Shown: piece after piece, positions 11,501-21,200 of the stretch
How the letters are laid out: the number at the start of each line of letters is the position of its first letter
Numbering within the stretch: position 1 is the stretch's first letter
Origin: CAZMCH01 sp964564735
GTDB taxonomy: Bacteria; Poribacteria; DTPJ01
DNA: 64,000 bases
Assembly (NCBI GenBank): GCA_964564735.1
Contig: CAZMCH010000004.1
Span: 1-64,000, forward strand
Reading direction: 5' to 3'
Notes under the pieces: generated by a model
The model's database searches: none
The model's input: only the letters and a program-made list of their open reading frames with translations
Told to the model about the DNA's origin: nothing
Program-made: the position numbers and the translations under genes

Positions 11501-11786
11501 TAGGGGCTATGATTATAAAGAATTTAGTGGAGATAAAATGTTATTGATGAATGCAGAATATTGGCTAACATTAGGTCCTCTTGAAAAGATTGGGTTAGGG
11601 GTTTTCCTTTTCGCTGATTCTGGAAATGCTTGGAAATATGGTTCTGAAATGACGATAAGCGACTTAAAGACTGATGTTGGGGTTGGATTTGGCATAGGTC
11701 CTGATTTGATCGTCACGATTGCAACTCCAATTGAGGAAGAGGAACAAAACACAATTATTGGTTTTCGCCTTAGTAGGTTATTTTAA
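8511..11786 (+). CDS. DUF4097 - CBM9-like - POTRA - Omp85 fusion protein
   Basis: This 1,091-residue protein is predicted to sit in the outer membrane. An N-terminal hydrophobic segment (about 15-33) is followed by a DUF4097-type beta-helical region (about 40-270) with repeated VSGSI/VSGNI turns. Next is a family-9 carbohydrate-binding-like domain (about 295-505: VIDGKLDDDSWENA, then VYMLWDDRNIYFGV). Three POTRA-like domains follow, each starting with an I-x-I-x-G-N motif (near 520, 598 and 663). The rest is a BamA/TamA-like surface-antigen barrel with LRGYDYKEF near 997 and a terminal Phe. The POTRA-barrel half is expected to assemble or translocate beta-rich proteins. The CBM9 and DUF4097 parts lie on the periplasmic side in a simple model. 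Start: AAGGAGAGG sits about 10 bases before this ATG. The fusion itself is unusual (see findings). Confidence 0.88.
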   Translation: MVVFAYRKIDARIYILLVAIITLLLVKYPLFADEQSISAEGVSLVSIKSNNNAIKVFPWNESEVSIKESKNEKSDANIVKIERKENKIEINIASSNGFIKNYEIFVPEEIDINTTSTNGSIYITGVKGNKKIGSINGNIELIDIVGSISAKTVSGNIFADIHFDSASDFASVSGAIEVLPKDNFSVPMNINSVSGSISVVLPSGYATDLDISTVSGQITSKLSENIRQDGRFLRGRLSGGGPLTKIVSISGAISIRTDDFVEAHVNMSDDYESPREARIRTRPSKIDKTSLPEINVTKTLSPPVIDGKLDDDSWENASKINSFVWADGIGTPYQNTEVYMLWDDRNIYFGVICYESNMANIKISATDRDADMWDDDNIQFMIDSTIDSENHYYHIAINPIGTIYDMEVDRYQGRWTRPTKLGREWNFGGNVDTDIRDDFWTIEISIPFVSFAGTKPKTGDLWRLNIHRMQQQRKEYTYWSPTYSTPDWPHVTNRFGNMIFSDKEIFIKNSQKKTSQTESAPIITKITIEGNKQIKRDDILKAIDIKEGDQIDVDTLSRSKIRLESLGWFESISMELIQNENGVDLLIKVKEKDVILPSEVIIEGANLFTKDEIADYFNFTPSMTTTQDIAIKCKLINELYKSKGYDMAEAECSFVSNNLKINIDEGQIDEIEIHGNDKIKTKEIMNSLSIKPGMTYRRGEIDSAINNMKFTLPYFRSINWKPKKSEEGTNIVYIEVQETSLVKFESDSIAEFNRVHGLQLGFKPSLVSPYWGSKVYTGFAYGFSSDLWNYQFGMEKSFFRNNKTTFGFDIHKITDTNDSEIISNHENFFAEAILGEAFRDYYQRDGFEISASQQLPFATKIGIKYRDDEYKSLPKTNNWSLLNRFYADENKRTVKTKRENPAIHEGRMNSIIGEISLDARNNKKSATSGLYNRLSIEYAGRDLGGDYDFTTYQADIRSYSRLSRHQLFTLRLKAGTTDRELPELHPKKFYLGGVGTLRGYDYKEFSGDKMLLMNAEYWLTLGPLEKIGLGVFLFADSGNAWKYGSEMTISDLKTDVGVGFGIGPDLIVTIATPIEEEEQNTIIGFRLSRLF

Positions 11787-11810
11787 CTATTATCAAGAAT
11801 TATATTAAAA

Positions 11811-12500
11811 ATGCACAAGATAGCACTTACAATTAGACTATTATATAGAATACTTATGATCGGTTTGCTCTGCCTGTCCGCAAATACAAGCGAGGTATGC
11901 GCAGCAGAAGAGATGGTCAAGATAATACAAAATGGCATTATCAAGGATGATCTCTCTATTAAGATTAGGGCTGGTAATAATATATTCAATAATAGGATTA
12001 TAAAGTTTTTGGATAGAGGATTTACAATTAGAATTGAGTATTCAATAGAGTTATGGCAAAGTCGGGGTATATGGTTTGATCGACTAGACAAACAGCAAAA
12101 TATCCATTATCAATTGGATTTTGAGCCACTTGAGCAGAAATATATCTGCCAAAGAACCTTTCAGAATTCTCAAATTACAACAAAAATGGATAAAAAGATA
12201 GATAGGATAATTGATTGGGTTATCAATCCTGACTTAGCTATCAAGGTATCACCAATTATGCAACTTGACAATAATTCATCCTATTATTACAATATAAGTG
12301 TTTTGGTAGCAACTCTTACTGCGGAGAATTTAAAGGACTTACAAAAATGGATGGGGGAGTTCGAAAGTCAAGAAGAATCATCTTTATCAAAAACAGCATT
12401 TAAGGTTATTATGGATTTCATATCTTCACGCAATCATAAGCAATATTCCATTAAATCTGAAAAATTTCGAGTAGCAGAGCTTCCCAAATTACCAAAATAA
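11811..12500 (+). CDS. DUF4390-type exported protein
   Basis: This 229-residue protein has an N-terminal signal-like segment ending near CAAEE. The body carries the pattern I associate with DUF4390: IRIEYSIELWQSRGIWFD, a conserved Tyr/Trp-rich strand, then a C-terminal helix with LQKWMGEF. The function of DUF4390 is not established. It begins 24 bases after the Omp85-fusion stop with no clear SD, so it is probably translated from the same message. It ends seven bases from the stop codon of the convergent gene on the minus strand. The neighbourhood suggests a periplasmic envelope role. Confidence 0.65.
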   Translation: MHKIALTIRLLYRILMIGLLCLSANTSEVCAAEEMVKIIQNGIIKDDLSIKIRAGNNIFNNRIIKFLDRGFTIRIEYSIELWQSRGIWFDRLDKQQNIHYQLDFEPLEQKYICQRTFQNSQITTKMDKKIDRIIDWVINPDLAIKVSPIMQLDNNSSYYYNISVLVATLTAENLKDLQKWMGEFESQEESSLSKTAFKVIMDFISSRNHKQYSIKSEKFRVAELPKLPK

Positions 12501-12507
12501 GCATCTA

Positions 12508-14829
12508 TTAATGCCGATAGTAACTTTGCATTAATAAAATCAATACAAGAAAGCCTATGATTGAGATAGCATAGCAAGTGTTTGGAATACCTATTATAGG
12601 CACAAGAAATGCACTTACCAAAAACGCCCCAGCACAAGAGCCAATTAGATCAACGCCATAAGCCATACCCGCAACTTGACCGACTCTGGTTTTATATTTT
12701 AGATATATCTTTGTTGCGAGGGGAAACTGAAATCCACCAATAAATCCCGCAATTACTGGCAAAAATGGAAAAATGATATTTGATCCAAGAAAATAGGCTT
12801 TTTCCCCTCTGAATAAATAAAATGCAAGTAATAAGATGAGAGGATATATACAAACCATAATTTGTGTATAAAGAAATATTGAAAGGTCGTTTTTAAGCCT
12901 ATCCATGATCTTTGTCATTATAATACTGCCGATTATTAGACCAATCATAAATGCAGTTAAAATAAGACCAATCTTATAATACATATATCCATAGAGAATC
13001 TGAAATCCCAATGATACAATAACCTCAAAACTAATTTCTGCAAATCCTGTCAGCATGATTGCTAATAAGACATAATCTCTTCTTATGCTGGACTTCCAAT
13101 TTCCAATAAGAAATAATGCTGTGCATATTATAACTATCGGCATTAGAAACCATAGTAGATTTATATTTGAAATCCATCTGAATATATCTTTATATTTTGA
13201 TTGTATTTTCGATCCTGAAAATTGCGCAGACCAGAGAACCATATCATAATAATATGATACTGGTTGAAAATCTCTATTAATTTTGACATCTAGCGGTTCT
13301 CGTATGCGCTCTGCGAATGATTTTACCCTCCAAGGCTCAAGCCATATAGGCATCTGATATGCGTCAATATATAGTGTTTCTATATTTCTCTCTATCAGCC
13401 TATTTGATAGCATTTGTTGATCATAAGTTAATATTCCATTTGATTTACATGATATAAAGAGCATTTGATCATCGGTAGGTATCGTTATTATATCAGGAAA
13501 GACGCTATCAAGGGTTTTATATATACAATGTAAAAACTTTTGATGATCATCGCTAAGGTAATTTGCTGATGATATGACACCGATAAAAAATATGCCATTG
13601 TCAGCAAGTTTATCATATACTTCCTTAAAAAATTCAATCGTATAGAAGCGATTGAGTTGTGCTGTGTATGGTTCAGGAAGATCAATTATTATTATGTCGT
13701 ATTTTTCTTTTGTTCGCTTGATAAACAAGCGACCATCAATATTTACTATTGTGGTTCTTGGATCACTCAACGGCTTAAGATGTTCTTTTGGAAGCCATTT
13801 TTCTGCAAGTTCTATAACAAGCGGGTCAAGTTCAACATAATCAACCTTTGTAACGGGATATTTTAATATTTCCGCAAGGCTACCACTAACTCCACCGCCT
13901 ATTAGAAGCACCTTCTTTGGATCAGGATGCTCAAGCATTGCAAAATGTGCTGTTTGCTCTGCTGATGATGGATTTGGAACAGAGAACATGCTTAGACCAT
14001 TTGAGAAGAAACTAAAGGTCTCATCACTGCCTAATACAGCAAGGTTGCCATAAATTGAATTTTTGGATTCCTTTAATTCTAACATACCCCAGCGTAGAGA
14101 TAATGACTTTGATTCAAGGCTATTTGCCTTTATACTATCTAATAAAATGGATTGATTTGGGATGAGAAGATACAAATTTATCAATAACAAAAGTGCGATT
14201 ATACCCCTAAAAAATACCTTTATGGATTTTCTTTTACCTAAAAACAGTCTTAATGATGTGGCAGATAGCAGATTTAATGACCCGATGATCATTGCAATCT
14301 GAAAGGAATTGAGGTATCTTATTAACATAAGGCTTGTCAGTAAACCACCTGCTGATGCGCCAATTCCTTCCAGAATGTAAGTATAGCCTATTTGCTTTGC
14401 ACCTTTCGATGATGGGAACATCCTTGATGCGAGAGAAAACAAAAAGCCTAGTATTGAGCAGAATGGGGCAAGGACAATAAAACTAAAAGCAACTATTGGC
14501 AGAAAACCTATTAATTCGCCGGGCTGAGCTTTCAAAAGAACTCTTGCTGTTCGGATTGCAAATATCAAAGCAGGAAGCATTATTGCAAGTAAAATCTCAC
14601 TAAAGGCAAGTATTCCGATCCTTCGCTTAATTTTATCTGCAAGATAACCCAAAGCCCAACTGCCGATTGCACCCCAGAGAAGCCAATTAGCCAATATAAC
14701 GCCTAGACTTAATTCATTGCCATAAAATATGACGATAAATTCACGCACCAATAGAATCTGACCGCTTGTCGCTGTAAAGCCGATCATGGCAATAGCAAAG
14801 TATAATGATTTATTTTTTGATAGTTTCAT
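12508..14829 (-). CDS. Membrane-embedded spermidine-synthase-like protein
   Basis: This ~773-residue protein has three parts. An MFS-like block of membrane helices occupies roughly the first 230 residues. In the middle is an aminopropyltransferase/SAM-methyltransferase-like Rossmann domain (VLLIGGGVSGSL at about 310, then VDYVELDPLVIELA). A second block of membrane helices runs from about 560 to the end. In true spermidine synthases the catalytic strand reads D-[ST]-x-D-P; here it is IIIDLPEPYTAQLNRFYT, so polyamine synthesis is not assured. The architecture matches fused MFS/spermidine synthase proteins, whose reaction is mostly unknown. I use the ATG at 14829; the longer frame would begin with TTG. 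Tail-to-tail with the DUF4390 gene. Confidence 0.8.
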   Translation of the reverse strand: MKLSKNKSLYFAIAMIGFTATSGQILLVREFIVIFYGNELSLGVILANWLLWGAIGSWALGYLADKIKRRIGILAFSEILLAIMLPALIFAIRTARVLLKAQPGELIGFLPIVAFSFIVLAPFCSILGFLFSLASRMFPSSKGAKQIGYTYILEGIGASAGGLLTSLMLIRYLNSFQIAMIIGSLNLLSATSLRLFLGKRKSIKVFFRGIIALLLLINLYLLIPNQSILLDSIKANSLESKSLSLRWGMLELKESKNSIYGNLAVLGSDETFSFFSNGLSMFSVPNPSSAEQTAHFAMLEHPDPKKVLLIGGGVSGSLAEILKYPVTKVDYVELDPLVIELAEKWLPKEHLKPLSDPRTTIVNIDGRLFIKRTKEKYDIIIIDLPEPYTAQLNRFYTIEFFKEVYDKLADNGIFFIGVISSANYLSDDHQKFLHCIYKTLDSVFPDIITIPTDDQMLFISCKSNGILTYDQQMLSNRLIERNIETLYIDAYQMPIWLEPWRVKSFAERIREPLDVKINRDFQPVSYYYDMVLWSAQFSGSKIQSKYKDIFRWISNINLLWFLMPIVIICTALFLIGNWKSSIRRDYVLLAIMLTGFAEISFEVIVSLGFQILYGYMYYKIGLILTAFMIGLIIGSIIMTKIMDRLKNDLSIFLYTQIMVCIYPLILLLAFYLFRGEKAYFLGSNIIFPFLPVIAGFIGGFQFPLATKIYLKYKTRVGQVAGMAYGVDLIGSCAGAFLVSAFLVPIIGIPNTCYAISIIGFLVLILLMQSYYRH

Positions 14830-14885
14830 TACCAAATATTACACAGTGTTAAAATGGTCAACTAATAAATGACCTGTTCCAAATA

Positions 14886-15947
14886 TTAGCCACGATTAAG
14901 CCAAACCTCAATAGGTTGATAATCACCAGTCCAGTTTGCGCCCATTATATCGGGTTTATCGTCTCCATTAATATCAGCAATACAAAGACTATGAGAACCT
15001 TTGTTTCCGATAACCTGCATTTCCCATTCTAATCCTTTGCCTTTATTATAATAGATCATAACACGTTTCTCAACTGAATGATGTTGTTCTGCAGTTATTA
15101 TATCTAAGTTGCCATCACCATCTATATCATAAATAACCAAACTATGCGCAGAGTCAACTGCATTGTCAATTATATATTCAATCCATTTATCTTCAGGATT
15201 TGGTGGCACTTCAAACCAAGATATTCTATGGATTTCTTCTGTTTTTGTAAGAGCAACTTCTAAACGTCCATCATTATTTATATCTCCTATTTTTACAATA
15301 GCATCCTCAGCCCAGTTTGCAAAGATATGTTCTTTCCATGAAGCGTTTATTATATCACCAGATGCTTTATACCAGCGTCCACCAATTATTGCCTCCAATT
15401 TTCCATCATTATCTATATCACCAAGTGCTATCCCTTCTCCTTCTGGACAATCGACAAAGCGATTAATCCATGAACCATCGGCTTTTTGCTTCCAGATATA
15501 AAACTTGCTTCCCTCATCGCCTTTCCATCGAGTAATAAATTCCATACAACCATCAGCATCAATATCACCCATATCAATATCATGCGCTTTAGGGCTTCCG
15601 ATAATGTGAAGCTTCCATTGATCTGTGATGGGATCCCCCTTTGGTAAGGGATTTTCATACCATTCTATTCGGTTGTTATTAATCCAATTAGAAATAAGGA
15701 TGTCACCATCACCGTCGCCATCCATGTCAATAACTCTTGCACTACAACTCCAAGTTCCCGAGGGTGCTATTATGTGTTTTTTCCAGTCGGGATATTCATA
15801 CCAGACCAAAGGACCTCCATTGCTACTGGGTATAATTATTTCGGCAATACCGTCACCATTAATATCACCTAGTGCTTTAATATGTGGTTCTGGAGGGTTG
15901 TCTGAATCAATAATAATATGCTCAAAATGAATTCTATCATTTCCCAT
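14886..15947 (-). CDS. Seven-repeat FG-GAP/VCBS beta-propeller protein without signal peptide
   Basis: This 353-residue protein contains exactly seven Ca-binding-like DxDxDG loops (for example LGDINGDGIAEII, MGDIDADGCMEF and IYDIDGDGNLDII), evenly spaced by about 50 residues. That fits one closed seven-bladed propeller. Unlike most FG-GAP proteins it starts MGNDRIHFEH with no signal peptide or membrane helix, so it may be cytoplasmic or use another export route. AGAGAGG lies 8 bases before the ATG, which supports this start. It is divergent from the heparinase-family gene across 216 bases and lies 56 bases upstream of the spermidine-synthase-like gene on the same strand. The ligand is unknown; recognition of sugars is an inference from context. 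Confidence 0.85.
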   Translation of the reverse strand: MGNDRIHFEHIIIDSDNPPEPHIKALGDINGDGIAEIIIPSSNGGPLVWYEYPDWKKHIIAPSGTWSCSARVIDMDGDGDGDILISNWINNNRIEWYENPLPKGDPITDQWKLHIIGSPKAHDIDMGDIDADGCMEFITRWKGDEGSKFYIWKQKADGSWINRFVDCPEGEGIALGDIDNDGKLEAIIGGRWYKASGDIINASWKEHIFANWAEDAIVKIGDINNDGRLEVALTKTEEIHRISWFEVPPNPEDKWIEYIIDNAVDSAHSLVIYDIDGDGNLDIITAEQHHSVEKRVMIYYNKGKGLEWEMQVIGNKGSHSLCIADINGDDKPDIMGANWTGDYQPIEVWLNRG

Positions 15948-16163
15948 TTTGATTACCTCTCTGAAATTAAGGCTTTTATTTGTTTATATCACGTTTGGGT
16001 CGGCGTTATTTTATCATAAAATTGTCTAGAATAACAGATGATAAATGGTAATATAATGAATCAAAGCAATTATTAAGGGTTTACAGAATTGATATTTTTT
16101 ATTATCATACTAGAAAAATCATGAAAAAAAGGGAAAATAAAGAGAATTAAATAGAGGTGATAT

Positions 16164-18119
16164 ATGCAATATTATGATTTTTGTGGTGTTTATACAAATA
16201 GAGATGCCATAATAGAAAAGACTAAATTAGGTCGTTTTATACAATGGTGGCAAAGTTTCATCGAACAGATGAGGTATATTGATAACCCGCCATTAGAGTC
16301 AATTGCTTTTGCTTATGCTATTACTGGTGATGATAAGCTTGGTCATAAGGCTATTAATCTGTTTAGGAGTGTTATGCCTAACTATATACCACTTGGTGGT
16401 GCAAAAGAATATTATCCAGAGTTAGATGCTGATCTTAGCACTGCGTCAGCATGTAAAACATTGGCATATACATACAGCTTTCTTTATCCGATTTTGGAAT
16501 CGTCAGACAAAAAGCTTTTGTTTGATGAGTTTCGTGAACGTGGTGGAGGTGTAATATATAAGGAAACGCTGTCAGGTGCATGGTGGGGAAATTCTCCGAA
16601 CTCAAACTGGAACAGCCATCTTCATTCAGGACTTGGACTTGCAGGGCTTGTTTTGATGGAAGATGATGAAAATGAGGCGCAGAAATGGATAGCGATCGCT
16701 AGAAAAACGATGATTGCCATGCTTGATCTTGCCGGTGAAGAAGGTGCAGGTATTGAGGGACCAGGATATTGGGGCTTTTGTTATCGTTCTGTTCAAGAAA
16801 TGGTTGAGGCATTGAAAAACACCGGCGAAGATAGCCTTTATTCTCATAGATTCTGGGATAGGTGCGTTGACTATCCTCTTTATATGATGCGTCCTGATCA
16901 ATCAGGCTTTATGAATTTTTCTGATACAGGCGACGGAGGTTTGGGTCCAAGCCATTTTTATTATGCAGTTGCTTCTGCTAAAAAAAATGGGCTGGCTCAG
17001 TGGTTTGGCAACATTATTCAAGAACAGGGATCTCCATCAATTTGGGATTTGCTATATTATGATCCAAATGTTGAGGCAACTCCACCTGATAATCTTCCAA
17101 AAGATAAGTTTTTTAAGAGTGTGCATATATCAAGTCTTAGGTCTGGATGGGACAAGGATGCAACATTCTTTATCCTGAAGGGTGGGTCTAATTCTTGGTC
17201 TCATTGTCATCTTGATTTAAACAGCTTTTTTATTGATGGCTATGGTGAAAGGCTTGTTGTAGATCCGGGGGCAGATCAATATTCTTTGCATTATTTCACA
17301 AGCGTTGAGCCTGCGCTCTCTACATCATGGCATAATACAATTACTGTTGATGGTGCAGATCAAAGGCAACCACCAAGATATAGAATGAGCTTTGACCTTG
17401 AAGAAGGCGGTGACGCATATTGTCGTCTTTCCGATTTTGGATCAAATGATAATATAGCAATAATAAAAGGTGATGCAACTACAGCTTATGGTGATTACTT
17501 TGATAGGTTTTACAGAGATATAACATATCTTAAACCGAATTGTTTTGTGATACACGACAATATTAGGCTAAAAGAGGTGCGGACACAAAGACATATTCAA
17601 TGGCTTTTGCATAGTGGATTTCCTTTTGTCGAAGACAAGGGAATAATATGGATTCAGGGCGATAAGTGTAAATTGGCAATAAATACTGTTTTGCCAAAGA
17701 ATCACGATTATAAATTTTTAAATCCTCGTGTTCTGATGAAGGATAAAACTGGTAAAGGCATTAATTGCCTTAGTATACGACCTCAATGGCATCATCTCTG
17801 GAACGTTTCGCCAAGTCGTTCTCCATATCCTCACTGGGATAAAAGATCAAATGGAGTATTATATGGACGTGATATTGAATTTCTTATTGTCCTAACTATA
17901 ATTCAAAGAGATCAGCCTTATGAACTAATAGTCAACCTGATTTCCGTTGGGAACGTTAATGGTATTGAAATTATTTCTAGTAATATAACTGATCAAGTGT
18001 TTTATAATACTTCTCATTCTGAGTTTGAGATAGAGGGTATTAAGACTGATTCAGAAAAGGTTGTTATACGAAAGAAAGATAGCAAGGTTATATCAAGTTT
18101 GTTAACAAATCAGTTATAG
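16164..18119 (+). CDS. Heparinase II/III family polysaccharide or oligosaccharide lyase
   Basis: This 651-residue protein has an alpha-toroid N-terminal domain. It includes SNWNSHLHSGLG with Asn150, His152 and His154, then EGAGIEGPGYWGF. A C-terminal beta-sandwich of the heparinase II/III type follows, with SHCHLDLNSF (His347, His349), VVDPGADQYS and SWHNTITVDG. These are the expected catalytic and metal-site segments for beta-elimination of uronic-acid-containing glycans (alginate, heparin-like or similar). There is no signal peptide, so it probably acts on imported oligosaccharides in the cytoplasm. AGAGGTGATAT directly before the ATG is a strong SD. The gene is divergent from the seven-bladed FG-GAP gene. 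Exact substrate unknown. Confidence 0.88.
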   Translation: MQYYDFCGVYTNRDAIIEKTKLGRFIQWWQSFIEQMRYIDNPPLESIAFAYAITGDDKLGHKAINLFRSVMPNYIPLGGAKEYYPELDADLSTASACKTLAYTYSFLYPILESSDKKLLFDEFRERGGGVIYKETLSGAWWGNSPNSNWNSHLHSGLGLAGLVLMEDDENEAQKWIAIARKTMIAMLDLAGEEGAGIEGPGYWGFCYRSVQEMVEALKNTGEDSLYSHRFWDRCVDYPLYMMRPDQSGFMNFSDTGDGGLGPSHFYYAVASAKKNGLAQWFGNIIQEQGSPSIWDLLYYDPNVEATPPDNLPKDKFFKSVHISSLRSGWDKDATFFILKGGSNSWSHCHLDLNSFFIDGYGERLVVDPGADQYSLHYFTSVEPALSTSWHNTITVDGADQRQPPRYRMSFDLEEGGDAYCRLSDFGSNDNIAIIKGDATTAYGDYFDRFYRDITYLKPNCFVIHDNIRLKEVRTQRHIQWLLHSGFPFVEDKGIIWIQGDKCKLAINTVLPKNHDYKFLNPRVLMKDKTGKGINCLSIRPQWHHLWNVSPSRSPYPHWDKRSNGVLYGRDIEFLIVLTIIQRDQPYELIVNLISVGNVNGIEIISSNITDQVFYNTSHSEFEIEGIKTDSEKVVIRKKDSKVISSLLTNQL

Positions 18120-18152
18120 GTGTCCTGATTACTTATGTTGGGCAAAAAATGC

Positions 18153-18182
18153 TTGAAAACTGATCTTATATAATGTTATAAT
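18153..18182 (+). promoter_or_regulatory. Sigma70-type promoter for the TPR-OMP-ExbB-TonB operon
   Basis: TTGAAA (18153-18158), an 18-base spacer and a perfect TATAAT (18177-18182) lie about 75 bases before the ATG at 18258. Confidence 0.6.
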
Positions 18183-18257
18183 AGCAGTCATATATGCTTT
18201 AATAAATTGTGCAGGCATCAAAGCTTGTCTTTATATTATTCGGGAGTTGTGATATTT

Positions 18258-21200
18258 ATGAAGTATATTTCCCTTTTGATTATTTCATTATTATTGATTA
18301 TTTCCTTTGTATCTGTTTCTTTATGTGATGAGGAACAAGATTATACCTTTGCGTCCAAATTATATGAAGAAAAACAGGAAACAACATATAGAATGGCTAG
18401 GGAATTATTCGCAAAATTTATCCTGACCTATCCAAAAAGCGATAAAGCTGATGATGCCTTATTGCTTATGGGATTTAGTTCGCTAAATTTAGGTGAATAT
18501 TCACGTGCTATTGATGAATTTAGAAGGCTGTTAAGTGATTATCCTGCCAGCGAATTGCAGATGGATGCCCTGAGAGGAATAGCGGATTCATGGGCAAGGC
18601 AAGGCAAATCAGAAGAAGCCATACAAGCATATCAAGAAGTCCTTAAAAAGATACAAGACCCACAAACTATATCCTTTATTGTCTATCAGATCGGCGATTC
18701 GCTTTATAGTCTTGGAAAATATCAAGAAGCAATTACCTATTTTGACCGTTTAATCAGAGATTATCCGAATGTCAATGAAATTGAAAGTGCAATGTATTCA
18801 AGAGCTTGGGCGCTTTTTAATCTTAAGCAATACGATCAAGCAGTGCAAGCATTCAGAACTTATGTTGATAAATATCCACAAAGCAAACCTGCGCCGGAGG
18901 CGGCTTATATGTCAGGCGAATGCAGTTTTCTATTGGGGCGATGGCAAGATGCGGTATCTTCATATCAAAGGGTCTTGAGTAGTTATGGTGATTCAAGAGA
19001 ATTGGCAGGAAAATCAACTTTAAAAATTGGTCAGGCATATATAGAAATGAATATGCTTGATGAAGCACGCCGAAGTTTTGACAAATATATGCACGATTAT
19101 CAAGAATTAAAAGATGGATTGGCTGAAGCTCAATATGGTATCGCAGAAGTGCTTTATACTCAAAAGAAATATCCAGAAGCAAGGTATGAATATTCAAAAG
19201 TGATAGAGTTATATCCTACCAGTCAGACTTCTGATGATGCTCAATATAGTATCGCCTATACATACCTTATGGAAAAAGACTATACAAGAGCATATAGAGA
19301 ATTCAGACAGGTTCTTAACTATAAAAATAGTGAATGGGCAGACGCTGCAAGGTTTTATATGGGTCAAGCGAGATTCCAACAACAAGACTATAATACTGCG
19401 CTATTGGATTTTTCCAAAGTTGATCCTTCTTCTGATTATGGTGATGATGCTACATATTGGAGTGGATTGACTAATCTTCAGCTAAATAAGCGAAGTGAAG
19501 CAATAGATAATTTTAAGCTGTTATTAACCAAATATCCAAATACAGAATTTAAGACTCAGGCATTATCACATATCGTTACATCCTATTTTGAGACAGGAAA
19601 GCATGAAGAAGCGCTCAAAGCGATAGATAGCTTTCTTGCAGAAACTTCAGGTTCTGAGACACCTGGAGTTGATCCTCAAGCGGTTCGATATTGGAAGATA
19701 GTCTCTCTTTATGAAGTTGGCAAATATGAAGATGCTTTAAGTTCCGCCCAAAGCTTGGTTAATGAGTTTAAAGAGGGCGATTATATCTATAAATCTGAAT
19801 TTTATATAGCAGAATCACTTTATGCCCTTAATCGATTTGATGAAGCACGTAATAGTTATCAAAACTTGATTAAAAACTATCCAGAAGGCGAATGGAATGA
19901 TCAGGCGCAATATAGGATAGGACTTGTATATTTTACTTATGGAAACTCTATGCAGGATGAAGGAGCAAAGAAACCTATATATAATGAGGCTATAAAAGCA
20001 TGGCGAAATTTGATTAGCAATTATAAAAGCAGTAAGATATTAGATAAAGGTCAGTATTATATTGGCTATGCTTATATAAATATGAAGGACTATGATTCTG
20101 CTATTAATGCCTTTAATACAGTAATAACAAGCTATCCAAATAGTGATCTTGCTGATGATGCAAAATATAGAATTGCATGGTCTTTGTTCAGGAAACAGGA
20201 TTATAAATCTGCAATAAAAACTTGCCAAGAATTGATGACTCAATATAAAAATTCCGATATATTGGATCAAGCCCTATTTTTAATAGGTGAATCCTATTTT
20301 TCTATGAGTGATTATAAGAGTGCAATAAAGTTTTATGAGAGAGTTCCAAACGAATATCCATCTAGCGAGTTTCGGTCGAAAGCATTATTTAAGGTTGCCG
20401 ATTGCTATTATAATATGAAGCGATGGACAGAAGCAATTGACGCATATCGTGAATTAATAGACAGATCGCCGACAGATGATCTTGCTGATGATGCACAATA
20501 CTCAATAGCGCAGGCTTATGAACAACAAGGCAAAGGTGCAGAAGCCATCTCTGCATATAGAGCATTGTTGAGAAATTATCCCGGAAGTGAGCTTTCGCCA
20601 GATGTTCAGCTTGAATTAGGTAATTATAATGGAGAGAGGAAAAATTATGCGCAGGCAATAACTGAATATCAAGCGGTTATAGATAATTATCCAAATAGTT
20701 CAGCAGCTCCGCTTGCACAATATAATATAGGTATAAGCTATAAGCTTCTGGGTTCTTATGCGCAAGCCATCGCCGCATTTGAGAAAGTTATTGGGAAATA
20801 CCCACAAAGTAGCTCTGCATCAAAATCCGCATTTGAGATCGGTCAAAGTTTTTCTGCAAATAATAATCCAAATCGCAACCTTCAAAATGCAATATCTGCA
20901 TATGAAAGGGTAATAAGGGATTATCCAAACACAGTAGAAGCTCCTAGAGCCTTATATAGTCTTGGAAAAGTTTATGAAGAACAAAATAATTGGCAAAAAG
21001 CATTAGAATCTTATGAGCGATTGCTTGATAAATATAAAGATAACGAATATGCAGAAGAAGCCCAATTAGCACGAGGGATAGCATTAAATCAGGTAAAAAG
21101 ACATAGAGAAGCGGTCAGCATCTTTGATGAGATATTGAATAATCCAAATAAATATACAAAAGACATCAGTGTAAAAGCACAATTATATAAAGGTGAAAGC

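Noticed and set aside
16626..16901. Minus-strand frame of 91 codons within the heparinase-family gene
   Set aside because: Shadow of a well-supported coding region with conserved active-site motifs.
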